Source: Candidatus Tepidiaquacellales bacterium UBA2330
GTDB taxonomy: Bacteria; Bacteroidota; Ignavibacteria; Tepidaquicellales; Tepidaquicellaceae
DNA length: 64,000 nucleotides
Direction: 5' to 3'
Assembly (NCBI GenBank): GCA_002344965.1
Contig: DDUU01000051.1
Location: 62,001 to 126,000 of the forward strand
The notes beneath the pieces are model-generated. The model worked only from the letters and a program-made list of their open reading frames with translations. It had not been told where the DNA came from and ran no database searches. The position numbers and the translations under genes were made by a program. Shown piece after piece: positions 33,806-42,681 of the stretch; position 1 is the first letter of the stretch, and each line of letters begins with the position of its first letter.

Positions 33806-36151
33806 ATGGGGATAAAAGCATTTTACTTTATAAGTTCTTTCGCAATTCTGATTTTTACCTTCTTAGATTTAACATATTCCTCAAACCTCAAAGCAAAAAA
33901 CATAACAGACGATTTGGATCCTGAGACAATTCAATGGCTTCAGCGCGTTAACTCCGCGGGAGGAATTGTGTCTGACAGTATAATCTCAGCTGTAGATGAT
34001 TATATAAAAGAAATAAAAGGACTGAAATTTCAATCAATAAACATCCGGGAAAATATTTTACGGGAGAACTGGTTTTGCGGAGATTTTAATGCTGCTTTTG
34101 TACCGGTAATAATAAATTCCGACGGCTCCGGTGCGGCATTTGGAAATTTCACGGACAGCAACAGAAATTTCACTCCTGATAATTTTACTGATACGGGAAA
34201 ATACAGCGGTCTTCGCGGCAACGGAATAAATCAATATATAGCAACCGGATTTAGACCTTTTTCAATTCCTGAATTTCCATTAAACGAATCTTATTTTATG
34301 ATTTACAGCATGACCGACTCTGCGGATGCAGGAAGGTCGGGATGCAGAGGAAGCTTCGGAAGCGGATTTTATATATACCCAAAATATTTAAACGGAAATT
34401 CTTACAGCACTTTACATTCTTCTGTTGAAACGCAATCATCTTTTCAGTCAATAAAAGGATATATACTTCATCAGCGGACCGGAAATCAAATAGTCAAAGC
34501 TTACTATTTATTAGATCAGATAAACTCATCTCAGAATAATTCCACTACAAAGCCTGACAAAGAAATTTATATCTGCGCATTTAATAATAACGGAAATGCA
34601 ACAAGTTTTTCTACTACAAGGTATTCAGGATATTCCATCGGAAAAAGTTTTTCAAATCAGGCGCGGGTGGTGCATTACAATGCCGTTCAGAGATTAATGT
34701 CAAAACTCGGAAGGAAAATGCCTGATTCAGATCAAACTGAAATCACATCAAAGCTTATGACATTTACCGGTAAAGATCTTACAGTCAATTACAGAACAAG
34801 AGGAAGCGGCAGCATCAGATTCGGATTTAAGGATATCAACGGAAATGTATTGAGCGGATATTCTGCAGATGACTGCATCCCGCTGTCAGGTGATGAATTC
34901 TCCCGTAAAGTAAGCTGGTCTTCAGGAAGCGATTTAAGCACTTTAGTAAATACGCCTCTTTATTTAACTATAGAAATTTCAGATGCAGATCTATTCAGTA
35001 TTCAGTTCAAAGAACAGGCAGCACAAACTGACAGTACATTGCCCGGATTTAAAATCGGGACTTACAAACAATTTTTTGCTGATTCTTTGCTAATCGGATC
35101 TTATCCGTCAGTTTTCAGAATTATGCATAATCCCATGAAAATGCCCGAGCCTGTAATATCTCCAGAAGAGGAATGGGAAGGGAATTTACTTATTACTACA
35201 TATAGTAATGTTAGTTATTCAAAAAGTATAGAGCAGGAGAGAATGGTATATAAAATGTGGTTAAGAGCAGTAAATTCATACGGAAGGGTTCCGGTATATT
35301 ATGAATCTGCTGACGGTATAAACTGGACGAGACCGGTACTTGAACAGTTTAAATATAACAACAGCATGGAGAATAACATTATGTCCGACGCTCCTTATCC
35401 CGGAGGGCTCTATACTGTTGTGGATGATTCTTTATATAATCAGACAGATTCTACAAGGAGATACAAATCTGTTTACAATACTCATCCGAATCCACCGCAA
35501 AGTCATTTAAATGTTTCTTTTTCTTATGACGGAATTAACTGGGTTCCGTATGCCGGAAATCCTGTAAGAAACATTGGCGAGGATTTATCTTCCAGCGGAT
35601 GGAATCCTATATTGGGAAAATACCTTGGATATTTCAGAGATTCGCTTGCAATAAGGAATATAGGAAGATATGTAAGTGATGACTGGATCAACTGGACATA
35701 TACCGGAACGATTTTGAGACCGGATGCAAATGATATTCCTAAGACCGGGTATTACAACATGCAGGTATTATTCAAGGACAGTGTATACTGGGGGTTTTTA
35801 GGTCATTTTCAAATGAATGCAAATGCAGATGAAGATCCTCCCAATCCGACAAGGACTGATAATACAGTATTCATTGAATTATTATTTTCGAGGGACGGAA
35901 TAAATTTTACACGTTGCGGAAACAGGTCGGCTTTTTTAAATTACGGTGAATTAGGTGAATGGGATGATCAGATGGTATATACAATAGGTATTCCTGTCAT
36001 TGTGGGAAATGAGTTTTATATATACTACAACGGATTTAATTTTAAGCATATGTGGAATCCCATACCTCCTGCAGACGGCGGACCAATGAAGAGTCATGTA
36101 GGATTGGCAAAGATAGGAATAGACAGGTTTGTTTCTTTATCGGCTTTTTAG
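33806..36151 (+). CDS. Secreted protein with glycosidase-like beta-propeller
   Basis: A 781-aa exported protein (signal about residues 1-30). Residues 35-75 (TIQWLQRVNSAGGIVSD) resemble the helical start of modular secreted Bacteroidota proteins. Residues 100-400 look beta-rich and unassigned. Residues about 440-780 hold blade-like repeats ESADGINWTRP, SYDGINWVPY, VSDDWINWTYTG and SRDGINFTRC, with a late GEWDDQMVYTIGIP, as in five-bladed GH32/GH43-type propellers. I could not identify a full catalytic acid triad. There is no T9SS sorting tail. It probably binds or cleaves polysaccharide outside the cell, but this is inference. Confidence 0.6.
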   Translation: MGIKAFYFISSFAILIFTFLDLTYSSNLKAKNITDDLDPETIQWLQRVNSAGGIVSDSIISAVDDYIKEIKGLKFQSINIRENILRENWFCGDFNAAFVPVIINSDGSGAAFGNFTDSNRNFTPDNFTDTGKYSGLRGNGINQYIATGFRPFSIPEFPLNESYFMIYSMTDSADAGRSGCRGSFGSGFYIYPKYLNGNSYSTLHSSVETQSSFQSIKGYILHQRTGNQIVKAYYLLDQINSSQNNSTTKPDKEIYICAFNNNGNATSFSTTRYSGYSIGKSFSNQARVVHYNAVQRLMSKLGRKMPDSDQTEITSKLMTFTGKDLTVNYRTRGSGSIRFGFKDINGNVLSGYSADDCIPLSGDEFSRKVSWSSGSDLSTLVNTPLYLTIEISDADLFSIQFKEQAAQTDSTLPGFKIGTYKQFFADSLLIGSYPSVFRIMHNPMKMPEPVISPEEEWEGNLLITTYSNVSYSKSIEQERMVYKMWLRAVNSYGRVPVYYESADGINWTRPVLEQFKYNNSMENNIMSDAPYPGGLYTVVDDSLYNQTDSTRRYKSVYNTHPNPPQSHLNVSFSYDGINWVPYAGNPVRNIGEDLSSSGWNPILGKYLGYFRDSLAIRNIGRYVSDDWINWTYTGTILRPDANDIPKTGYYNMQVLFKDSVYWGFLGHFQMNANADEDPPNPTRTDNTVFIELLFSRDGINFTRCGNRSAFLNYGELGEWDDQMVYTIGIPVIVGNEFYIYYNGFNFKHMWNPIPPADGGPMKSHVGLAKIGIDRFVSLSAF

Positions 36152-36189
36152 GGAATGGAAGGGAAGTAAGATATCGGGTAGATAAAATT

Positions 36190-36219
36190 GGCAATAAACC
36201 GTTTAAACGGTTTATTGCC
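36190..36219. repeat. Perfect 30-bp palindrome in convergent intergenic region
   Basis: Two 15-base arms without a loop, GGCAATAAACCGTTT and its exact complement. It lies 38 bp after the propeller gene and 138 bp from the msrB stop. There is no strong T-run next to it. It shares the core ATAAACCGTT with the palindrome at 36331-36354. Confidence 0.85.
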
Positions 36220-36330
36220 TATAATGTCTGTATAGATAGAAACTGTATAGTATAATTAATTTATTAACGAACTTGTTTGAAGTTTAACTTTGAGATTTGG
36301 CAGCATCAAATGTGTTTTGGCTTCAATAGC

Positions 36331-36354
36331 GATAAACCGTTAAAACGGTTTATC
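36331..36354. repeat. Second copy of the ATAAACCGTT palindrome beside msrB stop
   Basis: Eleven-base arms GATAAACCGTT and AACGGTTTATC around a 2-nt centre, ending 3 bp from the msrB stop codon. It may act as the msrB terminator or belong to a small palindromic repeat family with 36190-36219. Confidence 0.8.
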
Positions 36355-36357
36355 CCA

Positions 36358-36888
36358 TCACCTCCCCTCAAATTTCATCGCAGCCGAATTCATACAGTAT
36401 CTCAATCCTGTCGGTGCCGGACCGTCGTCAAATACATGCCCCAGATGAGCTCCGCATCGGCTGCATATCACTTCGTCCCTTATCATTCCTTTTGTATAAT
36501 CCTTTCTTATTATCACACTCTTCTCCTCTTTCAGTTCATAAAAACTCGGCCAGCCCGACCCGCAGTCAAATTTTGTTTCTGAACTGAATAACTCCTGACC
36601 GCAGCATATACAGTTATATTTTCCTTCCTCATAGTTATCATTATATTCATTCGCATATGGTCTTTCCGTCCCTTTCTTTCTCGTTACTTCATATTGTATT
36701 TCAGAAAGCATACTCCTCCATTCTTCATCGGTCTTTGTTACTTCAAACTCTTCAGTCGTTTCATCATTAGTATGTGTTGACTTTAATGAATCTGTAAGCT
36801 GTTTTGAATTAATGTTTTCCTTCCCGGAACATGAAATTAATAATCCGAACATTGTTATTAATATTATCATTTTTGAATTCTTTATCAT
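36358..36888 (-). CDS. msrB: Peptide-methionine (R)-S-oxide reductase, lipoprotein
   Basis: A 176-aa MsrB that reduces methionine-R-sulfoxide in proteins. The zinc-binding cysteines are in ICCGQELF (CxxC) and SRCGAHLGHVF, the substrate loop is CGSGWPSFYE, and the catalytic cysteine is in LRYCMNS near the C terminus. The N terminus is a hydrophobic signal ending in LISC at about residue 20 and followed by a polar linker, so this copy is exported and lipid-anchored. It would repair envelope proteins. The 1-Cys peroxiredoxin lies on the other strand 600 bp away. The stop is next to a palindrome. Confidence 0.93.
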   Translation of the reverse strand: MIKNSKMIILITMFGLLISCSGKENINSKQLTDSLKSTHTNDETTEEFEVTKTDEEWRSMLSEIQYEVTRKKGTERPYANEYNDNYEEGKYNCICCGQELFSSETKFDCGSGWPSFYELKEEKSVIIRKDYTKGMIRDEVICSRCGAHLGHVFDDGPAPTGLRYCMNSAAMKFEGR

Positions 36889-36950
36889 TAATTTTTAAAA
36901 TTTATAATTTTCTGAACGCAATTTCATTCCGTAAGGTTCATTTACTTAAG

Positions 36951-37346
36951 TTATACTATGTATTCACTGTAGAGCTCAAGTATCCGTCTGTATTCTTTTG
37001 CTATATCTTCTTTATTGCTGTCTTCCTGTTTCAGACTGAATGCAAGAGATTTCAGTTTTCCGGTACACTCTATGGATTTTGCAAGACGCTCGCTGATTGT
37101 AAGTTGTTTATGTAATCCCGTAAAAACAGTTGCCGTTGCCGTAAACACAGCGACAATTCCGCATGTCCATTTCCATGCACCCGGACCTGCTCCTGCTACC
37201 GGTCCGGAAAAAGCAGTTACTCCTGCAAGCAAAGTTGCAAATACACTTGCAATCAGACTTATTAAAATAAATCTCGAGTTGGTTTTCTTAAGTCTTTCAT
37301 AATTTTTTTCTGACTTTAAAAGACTTTCCTGAATTTCAATGGTCAT
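36951..37346 (-). CDS. Small two-helix membrane protein, SLATT/DUF4231-like
   Basis: A 131-aa protein with an amphipathic N-terminal helix (1-25), two transmembrane helices at about 26-47 and 59-76 joined by a Gly/Pro/Ala-rich turn, and a C-terminal helical region of about 50 residues. This layout recalls the SLATT/DUF4231 two-helix proteins, some of which are effectors in nucleotide-signalling defence systems, but no SMODS or SLOG partner is adjacent and the sequence match is not secure. It precedes msrB on the same strand by 62 bp and is divergent from the peroxiredoxin gene. Confidence 0.55.
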   Translation of the reverse strand: MTIEIQESLLKSEKNYERLKKTNSRFILISLIASVFATLLAGVTAFSGPVAGAGPGAWKWTCGIVAVFTATATVFTGLHKQLTISERLAKSIECTGKLKSLAFSLKQEDSNKEDIAKEYRRILELYSEYIV

Positions 37347-37480
37347 ACATTTTTGTTTTATATTAGATAATTACAAATATAATTAATTTATAGATACAAT
37401 TTTAACTTATGAATTTTTATTTTAATTTTTCTTTTACGTTTGATTTCTCTATTTTAAAAACTTTAATATTATAAAAAATT

Positions 37481-38119
37481 ATGGCAGCATTAAGATTAGG
37501 AGATACTGCTCCTAATTTCACCGCAAAGACCACTGAAGGTGAAATTATGTTTCACGAATGGCTCGGAGATAAATGGGGAGTTCTTTTTTCTCATCCTGCA
37601 GACTTTACTCCGGTCTGCACTACTGAGCTAGGTATGGTCTCAAAACTCAAAGACGAATTTGATAAACGCAATGTGAAAGTAATTGGACTGAGCGTAGATC
37701 CACTTGATTCGCATATGAAATGGATAAACGATATAAACGAAACTCAAAACACTATTGTGAATTTTCCGATGATCGCCGATGACAATAAGTATGTCTCGTC
37801 TTTGTATGATATGATCCATCCCAATGCAGATAACTCTCTTACGGTCAGATCGGTTTTTGTAGTCGGACCTGATAAAAAAATCAAGCTTACTCTTACTTAT
37901 CCTGCTTCCACCGGAAGAGATTTCTTTGAGATTCTGAGAGCTATAGATTCGCTGCAGCTTACTGCAAATTATTCAGTCGCTACGCCGGTCAACTGGAAAG
38001 ACGGCGATGACTGCATCATCGTTAATTCGATCAGCAATGAAGAAGCTACTAAGAAATTTCCCAAAGGATTTAAAGAAGTAAAACCATACCTCAGAGTTAC
38101 TCCGCAGCCAAATAAATAA
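37481..38119 (+). CDS. 1-Cys peroxiredoxin (Prx6 type)
   Basis: A 212-aa peroxiredoxin. The peroxidatic cysteine is C46 in HPADFTPVCTTELG, and the C-terminal extension PVNWKDGDDCIIV and FKEVKPYLRVTPQP identifies the Prx6 subgroup. The cysteine at DDC is not the usual resolving residue. It reduces hydrogen peroxide and organic hydroperoxides in the cytosol using an external thiol. The gene is monocistronic, with an intrinsic terminator at 38139. It stands divergent from a small membrane protein and msrB, giving a small oxidative-stress grouping. Confidence 0.95.
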   Translation: MAALRLGDTAPNFTAKTTEGEIMFHEWLGDKWGVLFSHPADFTPVCTTELGMVSKLKDEFDKRNVKVIGLSVDPLDSHMKWINDINETQNTIVNFPMIADDNKYVSSLYDMIHPNADNSLTVRSVFVVGPDKKIKLTLTYPASTGRDFFEILRAIDSLQLTANYSVATPVNWKDGDDCIIVNSISNEEATKKFPKGFKEVKPYLRVTPQPNK

Positions 38120-38138
38120 ATTTTATTCGTTGTATATC

Positions 38139-38180
38139 TAAGGCAATACTTTCCGGTATTGCCTTATTTTAATTTTTTTA
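38139..38180 (+). terminator. Rho-independent terminator after the peroxiredoxin gene
   Basis: Perfect 11-bp arms TAAGGCAATAC (38139-38149) and GTATTGCCTTA (38156-38166) around a 6-nt loop, followed by TTTTAATTTTTTT. Confidence 0.88.
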
Positions 38181-38274
38181 ATTCTGAAACCTTTACTTAT
38201 CTGCTTCGTCTTATCGGTAGTCTGTAATTTTAATTTCTTTATAATCTGAATTTTTATAACTTAAAAATAATACC

Positions 38275-40341
38275 ATGAAAATAAATTTTACAACCCTGGT
38301 ATTAATTATTTTTTTCCTGACATCAATTACCGCCTTATCTCAGTCACAGGGAAACAAATCCGAATCAGTCTCCGTTGACGGACTTTTAAAAACATCCGAA
38401 TGGTCCGACGCTAAAGTCTTTACTGACTTTTATAAATTCATTCCCAAGTCTGATGAAAAAAATTATGACAGCACAATTGTTTATATAAAACAAACCAAAG
38501 ATGCTGTCTATTTTGGATTCGACTATTTCCCGAAAGGTAAAATAATTTCCAAATCACTTACCCGTGACAGAAGTACTGAAGATGAAAATGAATTCTTTAT
38601 CCTGCTTGATCTGGAAAATAAAAATCAAAACGGATATATGTTTGCATTCAGCTTCCTGAATAATCAGAGAGATGCCGTGATCTATAATCAGAGAAATCAG
38701 TCCAGCGAATGGGACTGGGTATGGGAAGTGAAATCAAAGATCCTTGTAGAACCAAAGAACGGTAAAACCGGACATATTCAGACTGAAGTTAAAATTCCTG
38801 TCGATAAGCTCCAAAACAAAAATACAAAAACTATAGGAGTAGATGTTCAGATGTTTTCTTATACTCCTGACGGAAATTATTACTACTATTCAATAACTCC
38901 TGACAGCGATCTTCTGTCGCTTAAAAATACTCATAAACTCGATCTGACTACTCCATTTGATGAAAAGCTTCATGTAAAATTCGATGCAATCCCCATTCTG
39001 GTCGGTCAGAGTTTTAATGACAAGGAAAACGATTCTCTGCTTTACGGAGTGGATGTGAATGCAAGTATTGATAAACACAAGCTGAAAGCGACTTATAATC
39101 CGGACGAATCCACTCTCGAAGCTGATCCGTTCAGATTCTCACTCTATTCAAGACCGATTTTCCTGCAGGAGAAAAGACCGTTCTTCAGTAAAGACCTTGA
39201 TATTTACAGAACTCCGATTAATCTTTTTTACACAAGAGCTATTCAGGATATACGGTATGGCTTTAACTATACTTACCGCAGCGATAATCTGAAAGCCGGC
39301 GCAGTATTTGTAGATGATCATGACCAGGAAGGAAATAACCGGCAGTTTCTGATCGCAAGACCCAATGTAATTACAAAAAATTTCAATCTCGGATCTCTTT
39401 TTATTTTTGATCAGAACTCCGGTCTGGACTATAATGAAAAAATTGCCAGCATAGACGGCTTTTACAGATTTCCGGAAAACCGTGTCAGACTGCAGTTTCA
39501 GGTAGCCAACAGCTGGAACGAAAATCAGGGCTACGCAAAAGAAGGAGCTGCTTACAATTTTTACGGATATTATGAATACAACAGTGCAGGCGGTCCTTTC
39601 GCCGATGTAAGTTATAAAAGAGTTAACAAAGGTTTTAATGCTGTAACTTCATTTAACAACCAGATCGGTCTGCCTGATAATTATGATGAAGTTAACGCTT
39701 CAGGCGGTTACTATTTTGTATATGACAGACCTTATTTTAGTGATATTAATATCAGCGGAGGATATTACAGAGGAAGGACTCTTCAGGAAGATTTTCTGCC
39801 CGCTGACTTTAATCTGCAGAATAATATTTTCTTTAACTCCAACTACAAAGTTGCAGAATGGCTTAGATTCGGTCAGTATATAGAGTATAACAGACCAAAT
39901 GATTTCAATTCAAATAACGAACTTATTACAAGATATAATCTCGGACAGGATTATAATGCAAGTTTTTTCATCGGCACAAACTACATTAACGCAGGTTACT
40001 TTTTCGGACCATACTTCGGTGACTTTATAAAAAATCCTTATCTAAGCGGTAATGTATTTCTGTTTGAAAGACTTGCTTTAAGCGCCAGCGTAAATTTTAT
40101 AGATCTTTCGGAAGAAAAAAGGACGATTATTAATACAAGCATGAATTTTAAAGTGATCGATAAGCTGTATCTGAAGTCCTATTTTCAGAGAGATAATTAT
40201 TCCAAACAGGCGTTATGGAATTCCATACTTCAATATGAATTTTTTGCAGGAAGCAATGTATATTTTGTAATTAATCTGAACGGAGACAAGCTGCAGAATA
40301 CAAGAAGATATTTTAAGATCGGCTACGAATTCGGTTTGTAA
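38275..40341 (+). CDS. DUF5916 outer-membrane protein with CBM9-like N-terminal domain
   Basis: A 688-aa exported protein. After a signal peptide (about 1-22) comes a CBM9-like sandwich (VDGLLKTSEWSDA, VYFGFDYF, EFFILLDLENKNQNGYMFAF). The DUF5916 barrel follows with its signature RPIFLQEKRPFFSKDLDIY near residue 297. Further strands with aromatic girdles end in FKIGYEFGL, a terminal barrel strand. Such proteins are common in Bacteroidota; their function is not established, although carbohydrate or lipid binding is often assumed. It is flanked by intrinsic terminators on both sides and so is transcribed alone. Confidence 0.82.
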   Translation: MKINFTTLVLIIFFLTSITALSQSQGNKSESVSVDGLLKTSEWSDAKVFTDFYKFIPKSDEKNYDSTIVYIKQTKDAVYFGFDYFPKGKIISKSLTRDRSTEDENEFFILLDLENKNQNGYMFAFSFLNNQRDAVIYNQRNQSSEWDWVWEVKSKILVEPKNGKTGHIQTEVKIPVDKLQNKNTKTIGVDVQMFSYTPDGNYYYYSITPDSDLLSLKNTHKLDLTTPFDEKLHVKFDAIPILVGQSFNDKENDSLLYGVDVNASIDKHKLKATYNPDESTLEADPFRFSLYSRPIFLQEKRPFFSKDLDIYRTPINLFYTRAIQDIRYGFNYTYRSDNLKAGAVFVDDHDQEGNNRQFLIARPNVITKNFNLGSLFIFDQNSGLDYNEKIASIDGFYRFPENRVRLQFQVANSWNENQGYAKEGAAYNFYGYYEYNSAGGPFADVSYKRVNKGFNAVTSFNNQIGLPDNYDEVNASGGYYFVYDRPYFSDINISGGYYRGRTLQEDFLPADFNLQNNIFFNSNYKVAEWLRFGQYIEYNRPNDFNSNNELITRYNLGQDYNASFFIGTNYINAGYFFGPYFGDFIKNPYLSGNVFLFERLALSASVNFIDLSEEKRTIINTSMNFKVIDKLYLKSYFQRDNYSKQALWNSILQYEFFAGSNVYFVINLNGDKLQNTRRYFKIGYEFGL

Positions 40342-40393
40342 TAATTTTAAACCTGCACTGCATTTTTATGATTAAATAATTTTGCTAAATTGA

Positions 40394-40424
40394 AAAGCCT
40401 GTCTCAGCAGGCTTTCTCTTTTTA
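40394..40424 (+). terminator. Rho-independent terminator after the DUF5916 gene
   Basis: Arms AAAGCCTG (40394-40401) and CAGGCTTT (40408-40415) around a 6-nt loop, followed by CTCTTTTTATT. Confidence 0.8.
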
Positions 40425-40456
40425 TTAATTTTCAGCATTTGATTTTTTTCCGGTTT

Positions 40457-41137
40457 ATGAAATATATTTTTTTTATTCTTTTTACCGTTTATTCCTGTAA
40501 TGTATGTCTTTCCCAGTCAGACGGAGTAAGTAAAAATTCTTCTCCTTTTAAGATAGCACGTCTGAAATATTCAGGCGGAGGCGACTGGTATAATGACCCG
40601 TCAGCTGAAGTAAATATGATGGAGTATCTTAAAAAAAACACTGTTATTGATGTTGATGAACCGAAGTTTTATTCTGTTGATGTTTCTTCCGATGACATTT
40701 TTAATTATCCTTTTATTATGATCACAGGTCACGGTAATATAGAATTTTCACAGGCAGAGGTTTTAAGACTCAGAAAATATCTCGAATCAGGCGGATTTAT
40801 CTATGCGGATGACGATTACGGAATGAATGAATCTTTTGTACGTGAAATGAAAAAAGTATTTCCCGGTGAAGATCTTCGTGAACTTCCTTTCAGTCATGCA
40901 ATCTATAATTCTCATTTCAGTTTTCCTGCCGGACTTCCGAAAATTCATGAGCATGATCAGAAACCGCCGCAGGGATTCGGCATTTACTTAAACGGCCGGC
41001 TTTGTGTCTATTATACATATGAGACAAATATATCCGACGGATGGGCAGATACAAAAGAACATCAGGACCCGCCGGAAAAAAAAGAAGAGTCTTTTAAAAT
41101 GGGAACAAATATAATTGTTTATTCCCTGATGAATTAG
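40457..41137 (+). CDS. Exported DUF4159 protein
   Basis: About 226 aa with an N-terminal signal (MKYIFFILFTVYS, cleavage near CLSQ). The mature part is a complete DUF4159 domain: FKIARLKYSGGGDWYNDPSA at the start, then PFIMITGHGNIEFS, YLESGGFIYADDDYG and the LPFSHAIYN histidine region. The fold is related to class I glutamine amidotransferases. In other phyla it occurs with MoxR-type and von Willebrand-domain proteins, which are absent here. I choose ATG 40457 over the upstream TTG at 40439 because it gives a compact signal peptide. Function unknown. Confidence 0.82.
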   Translation: MKYIFFILFTVYSCNVCLSQSDGVSKNSSPFKIARLKYSGGGDWYNDPSAEVNMMEYLKKNTVIDVDEPKFYSVDVSSDDIFNYPFIMITGHGNIEFSQAEVLRLRKYLESGGFIYADDDYGMNESFVREMKKVFPGEDLRELPFSHAIYNSHFSFPAGLPKIHEHDQKPPQGFGIYLNGRLCVYYTYETNISDGWADTKEHQDPPEKKEESFKMGTNIIVYSLMN

Positions 41138-41162
41138 TTCATGCCGCAAATAATTTCCGATT

Positions 41163-42068
41163 ATGATATTCAGAAGATATCCGGAGTCAATTCAGAATGT
41201 AAACGACAATTTCATAGTGCACTTTACTGCGGAATCGTCTGAGCTAAGCAGACATACAACACCGCTTACTTTAAAATGCTCTATGAAAGGTCTGGAAAAA
41301 TTTTATACTCCTGAAAGAACATACGGAGTTAATCCCGGTAATTTTCTTATTCTCAATGAAGGTCAGCAGTGTGAAAGCCTGATCGAAAACAGCTCCGAAT
41401 CTTTTTCAATATATTTTAATCCTGAATTTGCCGGCTCTGCTTTGAAAAGTCTTATCACTCCGAGTGACAAAATGCTGAATTTTTCTTTTAAAAAAATCAG
41501 TCAGCCGGTTACATTCTTTGAAAAACTTTATCCCCACAATAATTATCTCTCTCCTGTCCTTATGAAAATGCGGCTGGCTTCAAAAATTAATTTTGATGAC
41601 GAAAACTGGCTTAAAGAAAGATATTTTGAACTTCTGGAAAATTTACTTAAACTTCACAGAGATTTATACAAGGAAATAGAGAAGCTTCCGCCTGTAAAAC
41701 TTTCCACAAAAACCGAATTATACCGGCGAGTCTCCATAGCTAAAGAATATATTGATTTGGAATTCACGGATAATCTGACTTTAAAAAAAATTTCCGGAGA
41801 AGCGTGCCTTTCTCAGTTTCATTTTCTAAGAATTTTCAAATCTGTATATAAGCAGACACCTCATCAGTATCTTACTAAAAAAAGAATTGAAAAAGCAACA
41901 GAACTTTTAAAGAGAACTGATATGCCGGTTACAGGAATTTGCTTTGAAATTGGTTTCGAAAGCGTTAGCACCTTCAGCTTAATGTTTAAATCTAAATTCG
42001 GATTATCACCGGAAACTTTCAGGGAGAGCTACCGGAGACACATGACAAAATTTAAATTTTCTAAATAG
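41163..42068 (+). CDS. AraC-family transcriptional regulator
   Basis: A 301-aa protein. Its first 170 residues look like a cupin-type sensory domain (a tandem-strand region with SIYFNPEFAG). The C-terminal 100 residues form the double helix-turn-helix of the AraC family: RVSIAKEYIDLEFTDNLTLKKISGEACLS, FHFLRIFKSVYKQTPHQYL and the second helix pair ICFEIGFESVSTFSLMFKSKFGLSPETFR. It follows the DUF4159 gene by 25 bp and precedes a VOC protein gene by 123 bp. The VOC gene is a reasonable target, but the sequence does not show an operator. Confidence 0.9.
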   Translation: MIFRRYPESIQNVNDNFIVHFTAESSELSRHTTPLTLKCSMKGLEKFYTPERTYGVNPGNFLILNEGQQCESLIENSSESFSIYFNPEFAGSALKSLITPSDKMLNFSFKKISQPVTFFEKLYPHNNYLSPVLMKMRLASKINFDDENWLKERYFELLENLLKLHRDLYKEIEKLPPVKLSTKTELYRRVSIAKEYIDLEFTDNLTLKKISGEACLSQFHFLRIFKSVYKQTPHQYLTKKRIEKATELLKRTDMPVTGICFEIGFESVSTFSLMFKSKFGLSPETFRESYRRHMTKFKFSK

Positions 42069-42180
42069 AGTTTAATCAATTTAATATCGTCTGTTTGTTT
42101 TTTTTAAAACTTAGCAATTTCCGATATGCGTCTTTTGTTTAAATCAAATACTTTTGCATAAATATTTTTAACATTAAAAA

Positions 42181-42185
42181 AGGAG
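42181..42185 (+). promoter_or_regulatory. Strong Shine-Dalgarno before the VOC gene
   Basis: AGGAG lies 6 nt before the ATG at 42192, within AAAAAGGAGAAAGAA. Most genes in this window have no such site, so high translation of this small protein is likely. Confidence 0.75.
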
Positions 42186-42191
42186 AAAGAA

Positions 42192-42554
42192 ATGGCAAGC
42201 GCAATAAACTGGTTTGAGATACCTGTAATTGATTTCGACAGAGCGAAAAAGTTTTACAATGAGATATTCGATATAGAGATGCATGAGGAAATGATGGGTC
42301 CTCATCAGATGGCATTCTTTCCGGGCGAGGGTGTCGGCGGTGCAATTGTAAAAGCGGAAGGACATAAACCGTCTTTGGACGGAGCTCTTGTATATCTTTC
42401 CGGCGGGACTGACCTGACAAATATTATGAACAGAATTAATGCCGCCGGCGGTAAAGTTCTTCAGCCAAAAACAATGGTAACGGAAGAGATCGGTTATATC
42501 GCAATTTTTACTGACACCGAAGGAAACAGAGTAGCTCTGCACTCTCCTAAATAA
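42192..42554 (+). CDS. VOC-family (glyoxalase/bleomycin-resistance-like) protein
   Basis: A 120-aa vicinal-oxygen-chelate protein with the two beta-alpha-beta-beta-beta halves expected: NWFEIPVIDFDRAKKFYNEIF and HQMAFFPGEG in the first, LVYLSGGTDLTNIMNRINAAGG and GYIAIFTDTEGNRVALHS in the second. Members bind metals and catalyse isomerisations or oxygenations, or bind toxic compounds. No substrate can be deduced; the metal ligands (glutamate near residue 9 and the histidine near 118) look partly conserved. It has an unusually good Shine-Dalgarno site and a bidirectional terminator follows. Confidence 0.88.
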   Translation: MASAINWFEIPVIDFDRAKKFYNEIFDIEMHEEMMGPHQMAFFPGEGVGGAIVKAEGHKPSLDGALVYLSGGTDLTNIMNRINAAGGKVLQPKTMVTEEIGYIAIFTDTEGNRVALHSPK

Positions 42555-42611
42555 TTATTGCAGTGTTACTATCATTGTAGTTTTGTTTCTTTAGATGTTT
42601 TACTGCAAAAT

Positions 42612-42645
42612 AAAAAACCCGGTAAATTTTCTACCGGGTTTTATT
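42612..42645. terminator. Bidirectional rho-independent terminator
   Basis: Arms AAAACCCGGTA (42614-42624) and TACCGGGTTTT (42632-42642) around a 7-nt loop, with A-tract on the left and T-tract on the right. It can end both the plus-strand VOC transcript and the minus-strand T9SS cargo transcript. Confidence 0.9.
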
Positions 42646-42681
42646 AAACCGCCTGCTTAAATTCTTAACTTAAATTTCTTA

